Assembly: GCF_000485595.1 (NCBI RefSeq)
Contig: NW_014577069.1
Location: 92,573 to 133,421, forward strand
Origin: Priapulus caudatus
Lineage: Eukaryota > Priapulida > Priapulimorpha > Priapulimorphida > Priapulidae
Length of the DNA stretch: 40,849 nucleotides
Direction of reading: 5' to 3'
Shown here: positions 21,301 through 27,119 of the stretch, piece by piece
Position numbering within the stretch: the stretch's first letter is position 1
Layout: each line of letters starts with the position of its first letter
The notes under the pieces: generated by a model
What the model was told of the DNA's origin: nothing
Seen by the model: the letters and a program-made list of their open reading frames with translations, nothing else
Database searches by the model: none
Position numbers and translations under genes: made by a program

Positions 21301-23572
21301 GCCATAAATGCCAATACGCACGTGATCGCACGAGTACTGTATCAAATAAACGCATGTACTCTGCTAGTCCGAGATTCCTCTGACCAATGCCCACACCGAC
21401 GATTTTGGTGGATTTGGTGTGGGTTAGAAAGATTCCTCTGACCAATGCCCACACCGACGATTTTGGTGGATTTGGTGTGGGTTAGGCCAGAGCAACTTGC
21501 CTATACAAAACGTGGAATTTCTCCGATCCCGCCGAGGATCGCTGTTTTATCGCTCCAAACTCACAATTGGGGCTATCAATCAATATCTGTCGCACATATA
21601 TCGAAAACTGGATAACTTATATGCTTGCTCGCGTTGGTAAGTACACTTGTAGTTGTACTCTTTTACCTTAGTCGTATTTCGATTTGAAAATTTGTTGCTA
21701 ACAATTTCCCTCCGACATGCATCGGCCATCCATCGTGCATCCAACTGCATTGTGGGAAACAACAGAGTAGCGTATTTGGTAGCGTGGTAGTCTAAAGAAG
21801 GCTCTCAGCTTCCCGCTCCAGGTTCTCGGTTTAGCAGATGCCGTAGTGGCACCCGTTTTAAGGGTAGTGTCAGGTTGCGTTGATAGATAACAGAAACACA
21901 GTATTATGAAAACTACTCTTCGTGCTTTGTTTTACACCACAGAATATTCCTTACACGCACAATTCTACGATACTACATAGATGACTACATACACGCAGAA
22001 TCGTAACCGAATATCCTATTGATATAATCGAATGATAACCTCGTACCGTGAGACGTGGATCGCGAAGTAGCTCGGCAGGGGTGAAGGTGGAAGGTGGAAG
22101 GTAAAAGGGGAAGGTGGAAAGGAGGAGTATAGAAGGAATATGATCAGGAGCGCGGGCAAACCTGGACCGTTCTGCGGAAACGATGAGAGCCGAGTCGCTA
22201 CCTGGGGACTAACCATCACAGATCGGCCCTCGAGTCATTAGTGTACTCGGATGCTAAGGGGCGAGGTGTATAGTGATTACCTGCGGCGTTCTATTATTAT
22301 GTATCACTTGGAGCGATGAGGTGTGTTGTTTATGGTGATTGCTTATGTGGGGCGGCTAGTGTAAGGCGGTATGTTTAATCTCTGCGGGAGCGTGCGCTAT
22401 CCTACAGTAGTTTCCCAAAATGCAGTTGGATGCACGATGGATGGCCGATGCATGTCGGAGGGAAATTGTTAGCAACAAATTTTCAAATCGAAATACGACT
22501 AAGGTAAAAGAGTACAACTACAAGTGTACTTACCAACGCGAGCAAGCATATAAGTTATCCAGTTTTCGATATATGTGCGTCAGATCTTGATTGATTAGCC
22601 CCAATTGCAAGTTTGGAGCGATGAAACAGCGATCCTCAGCGGGATCGGAGAAATTCCACGTTTTGTATAGGCAAATTGCTCTGGCCTAACCCACACCAAA
22701 TCCACCAAAATCGTCAGTGTGGGCATTGGTCAGAGGAATCTCGCACTAGTACTCTGCTAGACCAAATAATTCTGTCCCATATAACCTTTTTTATATTTTG
22801 GTGAGAGTTATTAGGACAGAACGGGGTTCATTGAAATTTCGTGAGATCGCATGCAAAATGCATGCGCTGCTAATGCGGCCCGTACGCCGCTATTGGCGCG
22901 AAAAACAACCTACCGTTCCCTTGAACTACATGGCTTTTCCTTGCTACTGATATGTGTATACATTCACTTCAATCGTTATTTACTTCTTAAAAGATTGTTT
23001 TTCAGAAACCCCGCTTCATTAACTTTAGTAAATTACGTTGGCCATTTACAAACAATCAGACCAATCAGAGCGAGTCTTACAATAGCCCCTGGTTCTCGCT
23101 TGTATCTGTGGCGCTGCAGTGCAGGAGGCCTGATAGACTCGCTCTGATTGGTCTGATTGTTTGTAAATGGCCAACGTAATTTACTAAAGTTAATGAATAG
23201 GGGTTTCTGAAAAACAATCTTTTAAGAAGTAAATAACGATTGAAGTGAATGTATACACATATCAGTAGCAAGGTAAAGCCATGCAGAAGGGAACGGTAGG
23301 TTTTTTTTCGCGCCAATAGCGGCGTACGGGCCGCATTAGCAGCGCATGCATTTTGCATGCGATCTCACGAAATTTCAATGAACCCCGTTCTGTCCCAATA
23401 ACTCTCACCAAAATATAAAAAAGGTTATATGGGACAGAATTATTCGGTCTAGTACTCTGCATGCATGTGAACGGTTTACCTGGTATCTGCGGTTTGCATA
23501 AACTATGCATGCTCCCGATCCTCCTAGTATCAATCCTGCGCCAAACAATTTTCGTGTGTACCTGTACGCCAT
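1540..23572 (-). CDS. GPD2: Mitochondrial FAD-dependent glycerol-3-phosphate dehydrogenase, complete 15-exon gene
   Basis: Oxidises glycerol-3-phosphate to dihydroxyacetone phosphate at the outer face of the inner mitochondrial membrane and passes electrons to ubiquinone (glycerophosphate shuttle). Exons, 5' to 3' on the minus strand: 23572-23480, 18834-18648, 14592-14468, 13465-13368, 12414-12251, 10798-10637, 10183-10039, 9442-9249, 8516-8382, 7505-7324, 6818-6687, 5906-5748, 5358-5173, 4165-4067, 1653-1540. Every junction is GT-AG and phases match throughout, giving 724 residues against about 727 in vertebrates. Visible: N-terminal targeting/hydrophobic stretch (1-31), FAD dinucleotide motif IGGGATGCG (about 77-85), [11 protein letters not shown] and RYLQKAI block, [36 protein letters not shown], then two EF-hand loops (about 637-648 and 673-684) and a Gly-rich tail ending in TGA. 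No frame damage is seen. Identification is very secure; exact ends of UTRs are not determined. Confidence 0.96.
1654..4066 (-). other. GPD2: GPD2 intron 14
   Basis: A 2.4-kb AT-rich intron. Apart from the MITE at 1761-2025 and a short purine-rich patch near 3535-3565, I see nothing I can name. Confidence 0.7.
1761..2025. mobile_element. MITE with telomere-like core in GPD2 intron 14
   Basis: Terminal inverted arms read ccgggcgtagagggagggtg (about 1785 onwards) and its complement ending at 2016. The left arm is tandemly duplicated with a period of about 50 bp (gtcacttt at 1773, 1823 and 1872). The core (about 1938-1975) has CCTAA/CCCTAA/CCCTGA repeats like animal telomeres. Flanking aattcaat at 1761-1768 and 2017-2024 is a likely 8-bp target duplication. 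Confidence 0.65.
4067..4165 (-). CDS. GPD2: GPD2 exon 14 (second EF-hand)
   Basis: Residues 655-687: [20 protein letters not shown] then the loop [12 protein letters not shown] (D1, S3, H5, G6, V8, E9, E12), the better-conserved calcium site of the family. The acceptor gcacag was chosen because it keeps the inter-EF-hand spacing equal to vertebrate GPD2. Another AG lies upstream and would add seven residues. Donor GCAG|GTAACC; reading through instead gives an unrelated C-terminus. Confidence 0.9.
5047..5107. repeat. (CA)n microsatellite in GPD2 intron 13
   Basis: Interrupted CACACA run just downstream (minus-strand sense) of exon 13. Confidence 0.85.
5173..5358 (-). CDS. GPD2: GPD2 exon 13 (first EF-hand)
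   Basis: Residues 593-654. The loop [12 protein letters not shown] fits an EF-hand (D1, Q3, K5, G6, I8, D12). It departs from the consensus at positions 3 and 5, much as in other animal GPD2 proteins, where the EF-hands raise affinity for G3P on calcium binding. Acceptor tcacag, donor CACG|GTGAGT, phase 0. Confidence 0.93.
5748..5906 (-). CDS. GPD2: GPD2 exon 12
   Basis: Residues 540-592: [36 protein letters not shown] and [17 protein letters not shown] is the conserved C-terminal-domain signature of the family. Acceptor gttcag, donor GCAG|GTATCG, phase 0. Confidence 0.95.
6185..6420. repeat. (CT)n / (GA)n microsatellite in GPD2 intron 11
   Basis: About 235 bp of nearly pure CT with periodic ttctttcttgc interruptions. 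In the transcript it reads as a long GA-rich purine stretch; mirror-symmetric tracts of this kind can form triplex DNA. Confidence 0.9.
6687..6818 (-). CDS. GPD2: GPD2 exon 11
   Basis: Residues 496-539: [20 protein letters not shown] and [18 protein letters not shown]; start of the C-terminal helical domain (DAO_C). Acceptor attcag after a T-rich tract, donor AGAG|GTATCA, phase 0 on both sides. Confidence 0.95.
7324..7505 (-). CDS. GPD2: GPD2 exon 10
   Basis: Residues 435-495: [18 protein letters not shown] (the GGKWTTYR signature near the active site), then [17 protein letters not shown]. Acceptor attcag, donor CGAG|GTGAGT, phase 0. The reading frame continues past the donor only as intron. 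Confidence 0.96.
7893..8173. repeat. Small palindromic element (probable MITE) in GPD2 intron 9
   Basis: An inverted repeat of about 30 bp (gcacattgtgcacttttggt near 7917 against its complement ending near 8067) encloses about 85 bp. A 23-bp direct repeat beginning ttttgcgaagtgac occurs at 7893 and again at 8151. No target duplication could be fixed. Confidence 0.5.
8382..8516 (-). CDS. GPD2: GPD2 exon 9
   Basis: Residues 390-434 plus one base of Gly435. [16 protein letters not shown] and SRNHV-like ARNHVIIIS are family signatures; AWSGIRPL is near-universal in G3P dehydrogenases. Acceptor cttgcag is preceded not by a pyrimidine tract but by a GACTGT hexanucleotide array (see separate entry). 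Donor GCAG|GTACTC. Confidence 0.95.
8527..8600. repeat. ACAGTC hexanucleotide array at the 3' splice site of GPD2 exon 9
   Basis: About 11 tandem cacagt units on the plus strand, i.e. GACTGT units in the transcript, end about 10 bp before the exon 9 acceptor and replace the usual polypyrimidine tract. Confidence 0.9.
9001..9180 (+). pseudogene. 3' end of a LINE reverse-transcriptase ORF
   Basis: One frame reads [19 protein letters not shown], ... [20 protein letters not shown] and TALCAT before TAG at 9154-9156. Non-LTR retrotransposon ORF2 proteins of several clades commonly end with a motif of this type (RGRP..TWRRT.E.E... DR..W+.LV.ALCAT). The fragment is 5'-truncated, as expected of LINE insertions, and lies antisense in GPD2 intron 8. 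Confidence 0.75.
9249..9442 (-). CDS. GPD2: GPD2 exon 8
   Basis: Residues 325-389 plus one base of Val390: [32 protein letters not shown], then [13 protein letters not shown]. This is the substrate-domain core. Acceptor gctgcag follows a TA/CA-rich simple repeat in the intron; donor GAAG|GTGAGC. Confidence 0.96.
9455..9800. repeat. TA/TG/CA microsatellite cluster in GPD2 intron 7
   Basis: (TA)n at about 9459-9477, (TG)n with tgtc interruptions to about 9520, CA/CG-rich to 9565, then TGCG/CACG/CATG arrays at 9648-9790. It ends within about 15 bp of the exon 8 acceptor. Confidence 0.85.
10039..10183 (-). CDS. GPD2: GPD2 exon 7
   Basis: Residues 277-324 and two bases of Ser325. Contains [20 protein letters not shown] and [16 protein letters not shown], the C-terminal strand of the FAD domain (ATGPFTD contacts the flavin region in the family). 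Acceptor taatag, donor ATAG|GTGAGA. Confidence 0.95.
10407..10665. repeat. 32-bp minisatellite made from the GPD2 exon 6/intron 6 boundary
   Basis: About eight units, with gtac starts near 10407, 10444, 10476, 10508, 10540, 10569 (degenerate), 10601 and 10633. On the minus strand each unit is 28 bases of exon 6 end plus GTAC, so most units carry a full donor CAG|GTACGG. Left-most units are the most diverged (AAAG|GTAC, CAAGTAC). Confidence 0.95.
10637..10798 (-). CDS. GPD2: GPD2 exon 6, whose donor lies in the first unit of a minisatellite
   Basis: Residues 223-276 plus one base of Gly277: [20 protein letters not shown], then [10 protein letters not shown] and the end [10 protein letters not shown]. 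Acceptor tttcag. The donor ATCACAG|GTACGG is the first of a run of near-identical copies of the same 32-bp stretch (last 28 exon bases plus GTAC). Only this first donor joins exon 7 in frame. Reading on into the array shifts frame each unit and meets a stop (TAG) in the third unit. Confidence 0.93.
10799..12250 (-). other. GPD2: GPD2 intron 5
   Basis: A 1.45-kb AT-rich intron; I see no repeat or gene I can support in it. Confidence 0.6.
12251..12414 (-). CDS. GPD2: GPD2 exon 5
   Basis: Residues 168-222 plus one base of Gly223. Contains [19 protein letters not shown], then [12 protein letters not shown] and [10 protein letters not shown], typical of GPD2. Acceptor acatag, donor GATG|GTGCGT. 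Confidence 0.96.
12629..13235. mobile_element. TTAA-flanked non-autonomous DNA transposon in GPD2 intron 4
   Basis: TTAA at 12629-12632 and 13232-13235 flanks inverted ends AGGGATCC...CTCTAGG (left) and ctagagtctagtATCCCT (right). The 599-bp body has no ORF. TTAA duplications are typical of piggyBac and Kolobok superfamilies; the ends alone do not decide which. Confidence 0.75.
13368..13465 (-). CDS. GPD2: GPD2 exon 4
   Basis: Residues 136-167 and two bases of Lys168. Reads [15 protein letters not shown], then [15 protein letters not shown], matching the family segment between the flavin-contact helix and the membrane-proximal WWQ motif. Acceptor ttacag, donor ACAA|GTAAGA. Confidence 0.95.
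13890..14220. repeat. ~77-bp C-rich minisatellite in GPD2 intron 3
   Basis: Units containing ggctctacccccc, cctggccctacccgggg and ctctatagaccggacctcta begin near 13896, 13971, 14048 and 14125, with a short partial unit near 14153. Poly-C runs vary in length between units. Confidence 0.9.
14468..14592 (-). CDS. GPD2: GPD2 exon 3
   Basis: Residues 94-135: [20 protein letters not shown] followed by [15 protein letters not shown], the most conserved block of FAD-dependent G3P dehydrogenases (GlpD/GPD2), next to the flavin. Acceptor ggcag, donor CAG|GTACGT, phases 1 then 0. Confidence 0.96.
14674..15051. mobile_element. hAT-like MITE remnant in GPD2 intron 2
   Basis: Left end tagtgatgtcccgatgaccg and right end ccgattcccatcacta are inverted relatives (TAGTGATGGGAATCGG type). 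Flanks acgtgatg and acacgatg match at 6 of 8 bases, so an 8-bp target duplication is possible but not proven. Confidence 0.5.
15825..16390. repeat. TGTTCG-rich repeat region in GPD2 intron 2
   Basis: The phrase aatgttcggcaatgtgcg recurs near 15880, 16278 and 16363, with inverted forms cgccgaacatttgttcc near 15902 and tgcacattgccaga near 16313. It is probably a decayed DNA element; ends were not resolved. Confidence 0.45.
16715..17801. mobile_element. CAGGCTTTCC-ended DNA transposon with 6-bp duplication (host of a nested element)
   Basis: Left end caggctttccagcag at 16721 and right end ccgctggaaagcctg ending at 17795 are inverted. taaacc flanks both sides (16715-16720 and 17796-17801). It contains many ttttaggga/ttaggaatttt stretches and is split by the element at 17099-17600. 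No ORF remains. The CAGG ends and short duplication suggest the hAT superfamily. Confidence 0.7.
17093..17606. mobile_element. CAGGGTCTCC-ended element nested in the previous one
   Basis: It begins cagggtctccaaccctatga at 17099 and ends at 17600, flanked by cattag (17093-17098, 17601-17606). The right inverted end is worn. It is an internally deleted, opposite-orientation relative of the element at 31864-32788: shared blocks include ggcgtattcagaaattgatg, the gggggcatgccccc palindrome and cagacaggcgctgtctgcaa-type sequence. Confidence 0.75.
18648..18834 (-). CDS. GPD2: GPD2 exon 2 (FAD-binding Rossmann motif)
   Basis: Residues 32-93 plus the first base of Gly94. Contains [20 protein letters not shown], the FAD beta-alpha-beta fingerprint. 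The acceptor is attgcag and the donor AGAG|GTTAGC, phase 1. An in-frame stop lies 15 codons upstream of the exon start with no ATG between, so translation cannot start here without losing the targeting segment. Confidence 0.95.
19735..20062 (+). pseudogene. Degraded LINE reverse-transcriptase fragment
   Basis: The frame reads [11 protein letters not shown], stop, [20 protein letters not shown], then [18 protein letters not shown]. The S.GPD.IHPR.L motif followed by a short ...PL...F..SL phrase is diagnostic of non-LTR retrotransposon RTs (CR1/L2/jockey type). Internal stops and a frame change after ...RAFES show it is dead. Confidence 0.7.
20091..21236. mobile_element. Foldback DNA element with ~460-bp arms and 10-bp target duplication
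   Basis: Left arm 20101 to about 20570 is an inverted near-copy of about 20772-21226. Ends are acaggcacttgaagcg and its complement. Flanks gcctgtgctc (20091-20100 and 21227-21236) are identical. The central about 200 bp contains a smaller hairpin (cactcgctcccacctc against gaggtgggagcgaatc). Long arms with 9-10-bp duplications are typical of Mutator-like (MULE) non-autonomous elements. Confidence 0.85.
21356..22757. mobile_element. Foldback element A (about 1.38 kb) with 9-bp duplication
   Basis: Body 21365-22748 starts tagtccgagattcctctgac and ends with its inverse. Arms are about 390 bp on the left and 335 bp on the right; the left one carries a 58-bp tandem duplication (gattcctctgacc at 21373 and 21431). 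The core (about 21770-22405) has no ORF of note and a ggaaggtgg-rich patch. Flanked by gtactctgc at 21356-21364 and 22749-22757. Confidence 0.88.
22749..23460. mobile_element. Foldback element B (694 bp), sharing element A's 9-bp duplication
   Basis: Body 22758-23451 is almost entirely palindromic: arms of about 320 bp (22758-23076 and about 23130-23451) around a spacer of about 50 bp. It starts tagaccaaataattctgtcc. Flanked by gtactctgc at 22749-22757 and 23452-23460. Its sequence is unrelated to element A apart from the outer TAG.CC. Its right edge is 20 bp from the GPD2 exon 1 donor. Confidence 0.88.
23480..23572 (-). CDS. GPD2: GPD2 exon 1 (start codon, mitochondrial targeting)
   Basis: Encodes 31 residues beginning [13 protein letters not shown] and ending NRRYQ, a basic then Gly/Ala-rich hydrophobic segment, as in other GPD2 N-termini where it serves mitochondrial import and membrane association. 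The ATG has a good context (ctaccATGG). The donor is CAG|GTAAAC in phase 0, which fits the phase-0 start of exon 2. Its placement next to a transposon block (20 bp from the donor) makes it easy to miss. A possible acceptor (cttgcag) lies about 25 bp upstream of the ATG, so a 5' UTR intron is possible. Confidence 0.85.
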
Positions 23573-24923
23573 GGTAGCTCAACAACTAAACTCTGCAAGT
23601 CAAAAGCGTAGTCGAGAGACATTTCAGATTTTGCTAAATTTTAGTTCAACTTCAGGCTCAGGTAAACATCATTTTCATGGCATGCCACGATTCACGAAAT
23701 TTCCAGCTTACAATATGAAAACATAGATATCATTCCTACGACGTATACGAAGTTTGTTTATGCTACTCGTCTAACTGTTTATAATCTAATTCATGCGCTA
23801 ATGTATTTTATATTAACCTTCAAAGCCTGTCTGTGTTTATAAATAGAGACCGAAAAACCTGCCGACCATGATAACGCCTTGCTAGTTTCGAGGTTTCGAC
23901 GACTGTGACAGTGTGACGTCACGAACATTGTGGTGTGCTTACATGTCAAATAAAATGACTTTAATAAAATTTAATAACAACACAAAAACACATTAAAAAT
24001 TTGAGAAAAAATATGAAACGATATTATAACGTATAATTATATATTAAATATGCAGATATATAACCCCTCGTGAAGTTTATTCCGTTTTTTAAATAATTTA
24101 GCTTTAATTTAGCGTTATCTTAAGCGGCCGGAGGCGAACATGTGTTTTCCTGTGATCGCAGTGTTGGAGCGTGGCGGAGTAATGTAGACTTAATTTTTAT
24201 TTCACAGAATAGAGGTGGTCAAAGTAAGATTTCTTGTTAACTAAACACGTACTTGACTTGTATTTATTAGCAACTATACTAGTAGAAGTTATAACGTATT
24301 CATTTTCGCCATGCATCGCAAGCCATCTTGCCTTGGGTCTCGCACTCGCACTCACTCAGACAGAGTCAGAGTCAGTTGTGAGTTGGCTCTAGATGCAATA
24401 ATGTAACCCAAACACAGGATAGGGTTACAACGCGTCCCTATCCTTTTGTGTGGAGAAACCCCTGAGTGAATCACTCAGGGCGGTTTGCCGGTGCGTTTTC
24501 AGAGACTAGAACTTCCAAACTGGGTTTATTCTCAACGCGAACCTTTCTCCGCTATCTTGAAACTAGCTCCAAGAAACGGTATTGCTAGGGTTAGAATACC
24601 GTTTCAAACCTTGGCTGCAGCTAAACACGTAGTTACCTTATTTGCCAAGTATCGCCAAAGAACACTACACATGTGATATACCAAATGAATCAGTGTACGT
24701 CCACCTTCTTGTAACCATCAGTGCGCTACGATGCGCTGGGTACTTACGGGGTTACAGCAACTTTTTGAGACGAATGCAACAAAATTTATGAATTCGCCAC
24801 CATGTTTGCTATCATTCCGACTGTGACTAAAATCCGCAATGGATCGAACCAGCGAAATTAAACGATCTGCGGTCCTCATGTAAACCACCCCAACATCCGA
24901 GAACATATGTCATCTAAGGTTTT

Positions 24924-25180
24924 TAGCTCACCTTGACATCGTCAAGCTGAGCTATTGCCATGGGTCGTCGTCCGTCGTACGTCCGTTCGTCCGTCCGTCA
25001 ACATTTCGCTACGGTCAACGATAACTCAGGAACCGTTTGACCCACATGTTTGAAATTGGGTATAGTTGTTGCTGCTATGCTCCCATATTAAACGTCCTAT
25101 TTTGGAGCACACCAGTCGACGTACTTTCGAGCCACGGCGATTTTTTGGCAAAAATGGGAATTGCCATTAGTCAGTTCAGG
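24924..25180. repeat. Dispersed repeat end with hairpin and CGTCCGTC run
   Basis: A near-perfect hairpin (tagctcaccttgac / gtcaagctgagcta, 24924-24954) is followed by a gtcgtccgtcgtacgtccg run to about 25000, then aactcaggaaccgtttgacc. I recall repeats with this agctcacctt hairpin and CGTCCGTC run from other marine invertebrate genomes. The far end was not found. Confidence 0.5.
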
Positions 25181-25664
25181 TTCAACGGATTTTGCTCATT
25201 TTTGGTATGTGAATGAATAAGGGCTAGGGGTTTTGATATTTAAAAAAAAATTATGCAAATTAGATAGGGTTTGGCAATTATATAGCATATTATATAGACA
25301 CAAACAGTGTGGTGTCACACTCGTCTGGTTCGTTTTACAAGATTTCATTGACAATATCTTTAATGCAAAATTGGTATTTCCTCTCCACCCTGCCGATAAA
25401 ATGTCTATATTAGAGTAAAGTTTTACAAAACATGTCGGAACACAGCATAACCTATTAAAAGCCAATTACTTAGTGGTTTAATTTGTTTATTAATACTAAT
25501 CTGTTTCCTCAATTTTGATCTAGTATTACGTATAGGCCTTACTTGGCTAAACTTACAAAACTTACTTACTTAAACTTACAAACCTAACTTGTCTACCCGT
25601 ATATCCCTTTACGACCAGTTATGATGAGAAACGACAGTATATCTGTGTAGAGTAGCTATAAGCT

Positions 25665-25988
25665 GTAGTTTTTAGGCAGTGGCTGGAGGTACGGCAGCCG
25701 TATCTCTAATTTACGAGGCTGGAGGTACGGCAGTCCATTCGCTTTCATACTTAACGAGACAAAGATGGCGGCGGATGGCGGCAGATTTCGAAATAACGCT
25801 TTGGGAAATAAATTCATGATTTGAGAGTTTTGATGAGCTGGAAACACTCGGATTAGGTATGAAAATGAACATTATTGTAAACTTTACATCAGAAGATCGC
25901 AAATAATTGCCTCAGCCCTCAAACAAACGCCAAAAAGGGGCTTCAACGAACGACGGCTGCCGTACCTCCAGCCACTCCGTAGTTTTTA
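25665..25988. mobile_element. MITE with 10-bp target duplication
   Basis: Inverted ends agtggctggaggtacggcag (left) and ctgccgtacctccagccact (right). The direct repeat gtagttttta lies at 25665-25674 and 25979-25988, leaving a body of 304 bp. The left terminal motif is repeated again 35 bp inside. A duplication of 9-10 bp again suggests a MULE-type source. Confidence 0.8.
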
Positions 25989-25991
25989 ACA

Positions 25992-26245
25992 CAGTCACAG
26001 GGTTAGAAATTATGTGAGCAGCAGGTTTTGCTGCCTACAACTTAAAAGAGTAAGTTTCCTAGCTGCCTGCTGTTAATGTGAGTAATAATTACTTGCTGCC
26101 GAAAAATTCCTAATAAACCAAATTATTCCTTGTGGACAAAGGCAATAGCAAATAGGATAGTACTGTCAGTATGGTCTTTCTTATATTTCTGTGGCAGCAA
26201 ATACTTGCTGCCTAGCAAAATCATTTGTATCTAACCCTGCAATCA
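25992..26245. mobile_element. hAT-like MITE upstream of AAMP
   Basis: Starts cagggttagaaat at 25998 and ends atctaaccctg at 26239; flanks cagtca and caatca differ at one base. The body repeats gcagcaggttttgctgcc-type phrases. No ORF. Confidence 0.6.
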
Positions 26246-26995
26246 AAAGGCTGGCAAGATAAATGTCATGAAATTAAGCTGGTCATGTAATTTGGCCAGG
26301 TTGGACCATTTATTGAATAACAACAAACCAAAACATCAAATGCACTGCTATGTCTGAGTTAAATAATGGTGGTGCTAGTGAGCGGGCACCAGTTAGCCTA
26401 CCATACTGCAAAAAATTTATTGCATGCAGTTTCCAACCACTATTGTTGGCCGTATATCCCTGCAACAGAAGCAAAGGCTACACGGTTAAAGCTAAGTATA
26501 ACCAACCTCCCTTGTGAATCAGTTAAGGGAAATGCTCCACAGCGAATATGTGGTAACTTGGGTAAGTGGGAATAGGCATGTAAACACTTTCAAATTATTG
26601 TAATATTGTACCAAAATATAATATACCACTATTACATTCATAGGTATAACCCTTTACAAAACTTTAGAATTGAGGGGAAAATAAAACTAAAGTCGGATAG
26701 ATTTTACATAGTAAAACAAATTTTACGAATTGCACCTGCGAGTAACTCGTATGTATACCCTGTTTATAAAAGTTCAAGAAGCTTTATAATATATATATAA
26801 TATTACTACACAGTAGCACAGTTGCTTGAAAACTTGCGACAGTACTTCTAAGGTAAATAAATTTGCAACGTAAGTTATGCAATTTTAATCTAGCTCTGCC
26901 TAGTCATCGAACTTATACCCACTAAGTATGTGAAATATGTATGTAGCCAGTCAATAGTTTGATGTATTGCTACTAGCAGTAACAGCTTAAATGTA

Positions 26996-27119
26996 ATGAA
27001 GATGGATCAAAAGCATCCTGACCAAGAGGACAAGGTGGACGTGGACCAGCAGGAAGATGTCATCTACAGTCCAGATGATGTTATTGAAGTGATCGACCTT
27101 GATGATGGATCAAACGCAG
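26996..27119 (+). CDS. AAMP: AAMP exon 1
   Basis: Residues 1-41 plus one base. Starts [10 protein letters not shown]; the second Met (27002) is an alternative start. An upstream atgtaa minimal ORF sits directly before the ATG. Contains [10 protein letters not shown], matching the family's EEIIEVVELD. Donor GCAG|GTAGTA. Confidence 0.9.

Larger units (their letters stand above)
18835..23479 (-). other. GPD2: GPD2 intron 1, mostly transposon
   Basis: A 4.6-kb intron holding a LINE reverse-transcriptase remnant (about 19740-20060) and three consecutive foldback elements (20091-21236, 21356-22757, 22749-23460). Only about 1 kb next to exon 2 is not obviously mobile. Confidence 0.8.
23573..26995. 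other. Head-to-head intergenic region between GPD2 and AAMP
   Basis: About 3.4 kb separates the two start codons. It should hold both promoters and 5' UTRs. A perfect CRE-like palindrome tgacgtca sits at 23914-23921, about 340 bp upstream of the GPD2 ATG. Also present are a hairpin repeat (24924-25000), two MITEs (25665-25988, 25992-26245) and otherwise AT-rich sequence. I see no further gene. Confidence 0.6.

Noticed and set aside
24485-24676. A 63-codon plus-strand frame between GPD2 and AAMP
   Set aside because: It lacks an ATG start and shows no convincing family match.
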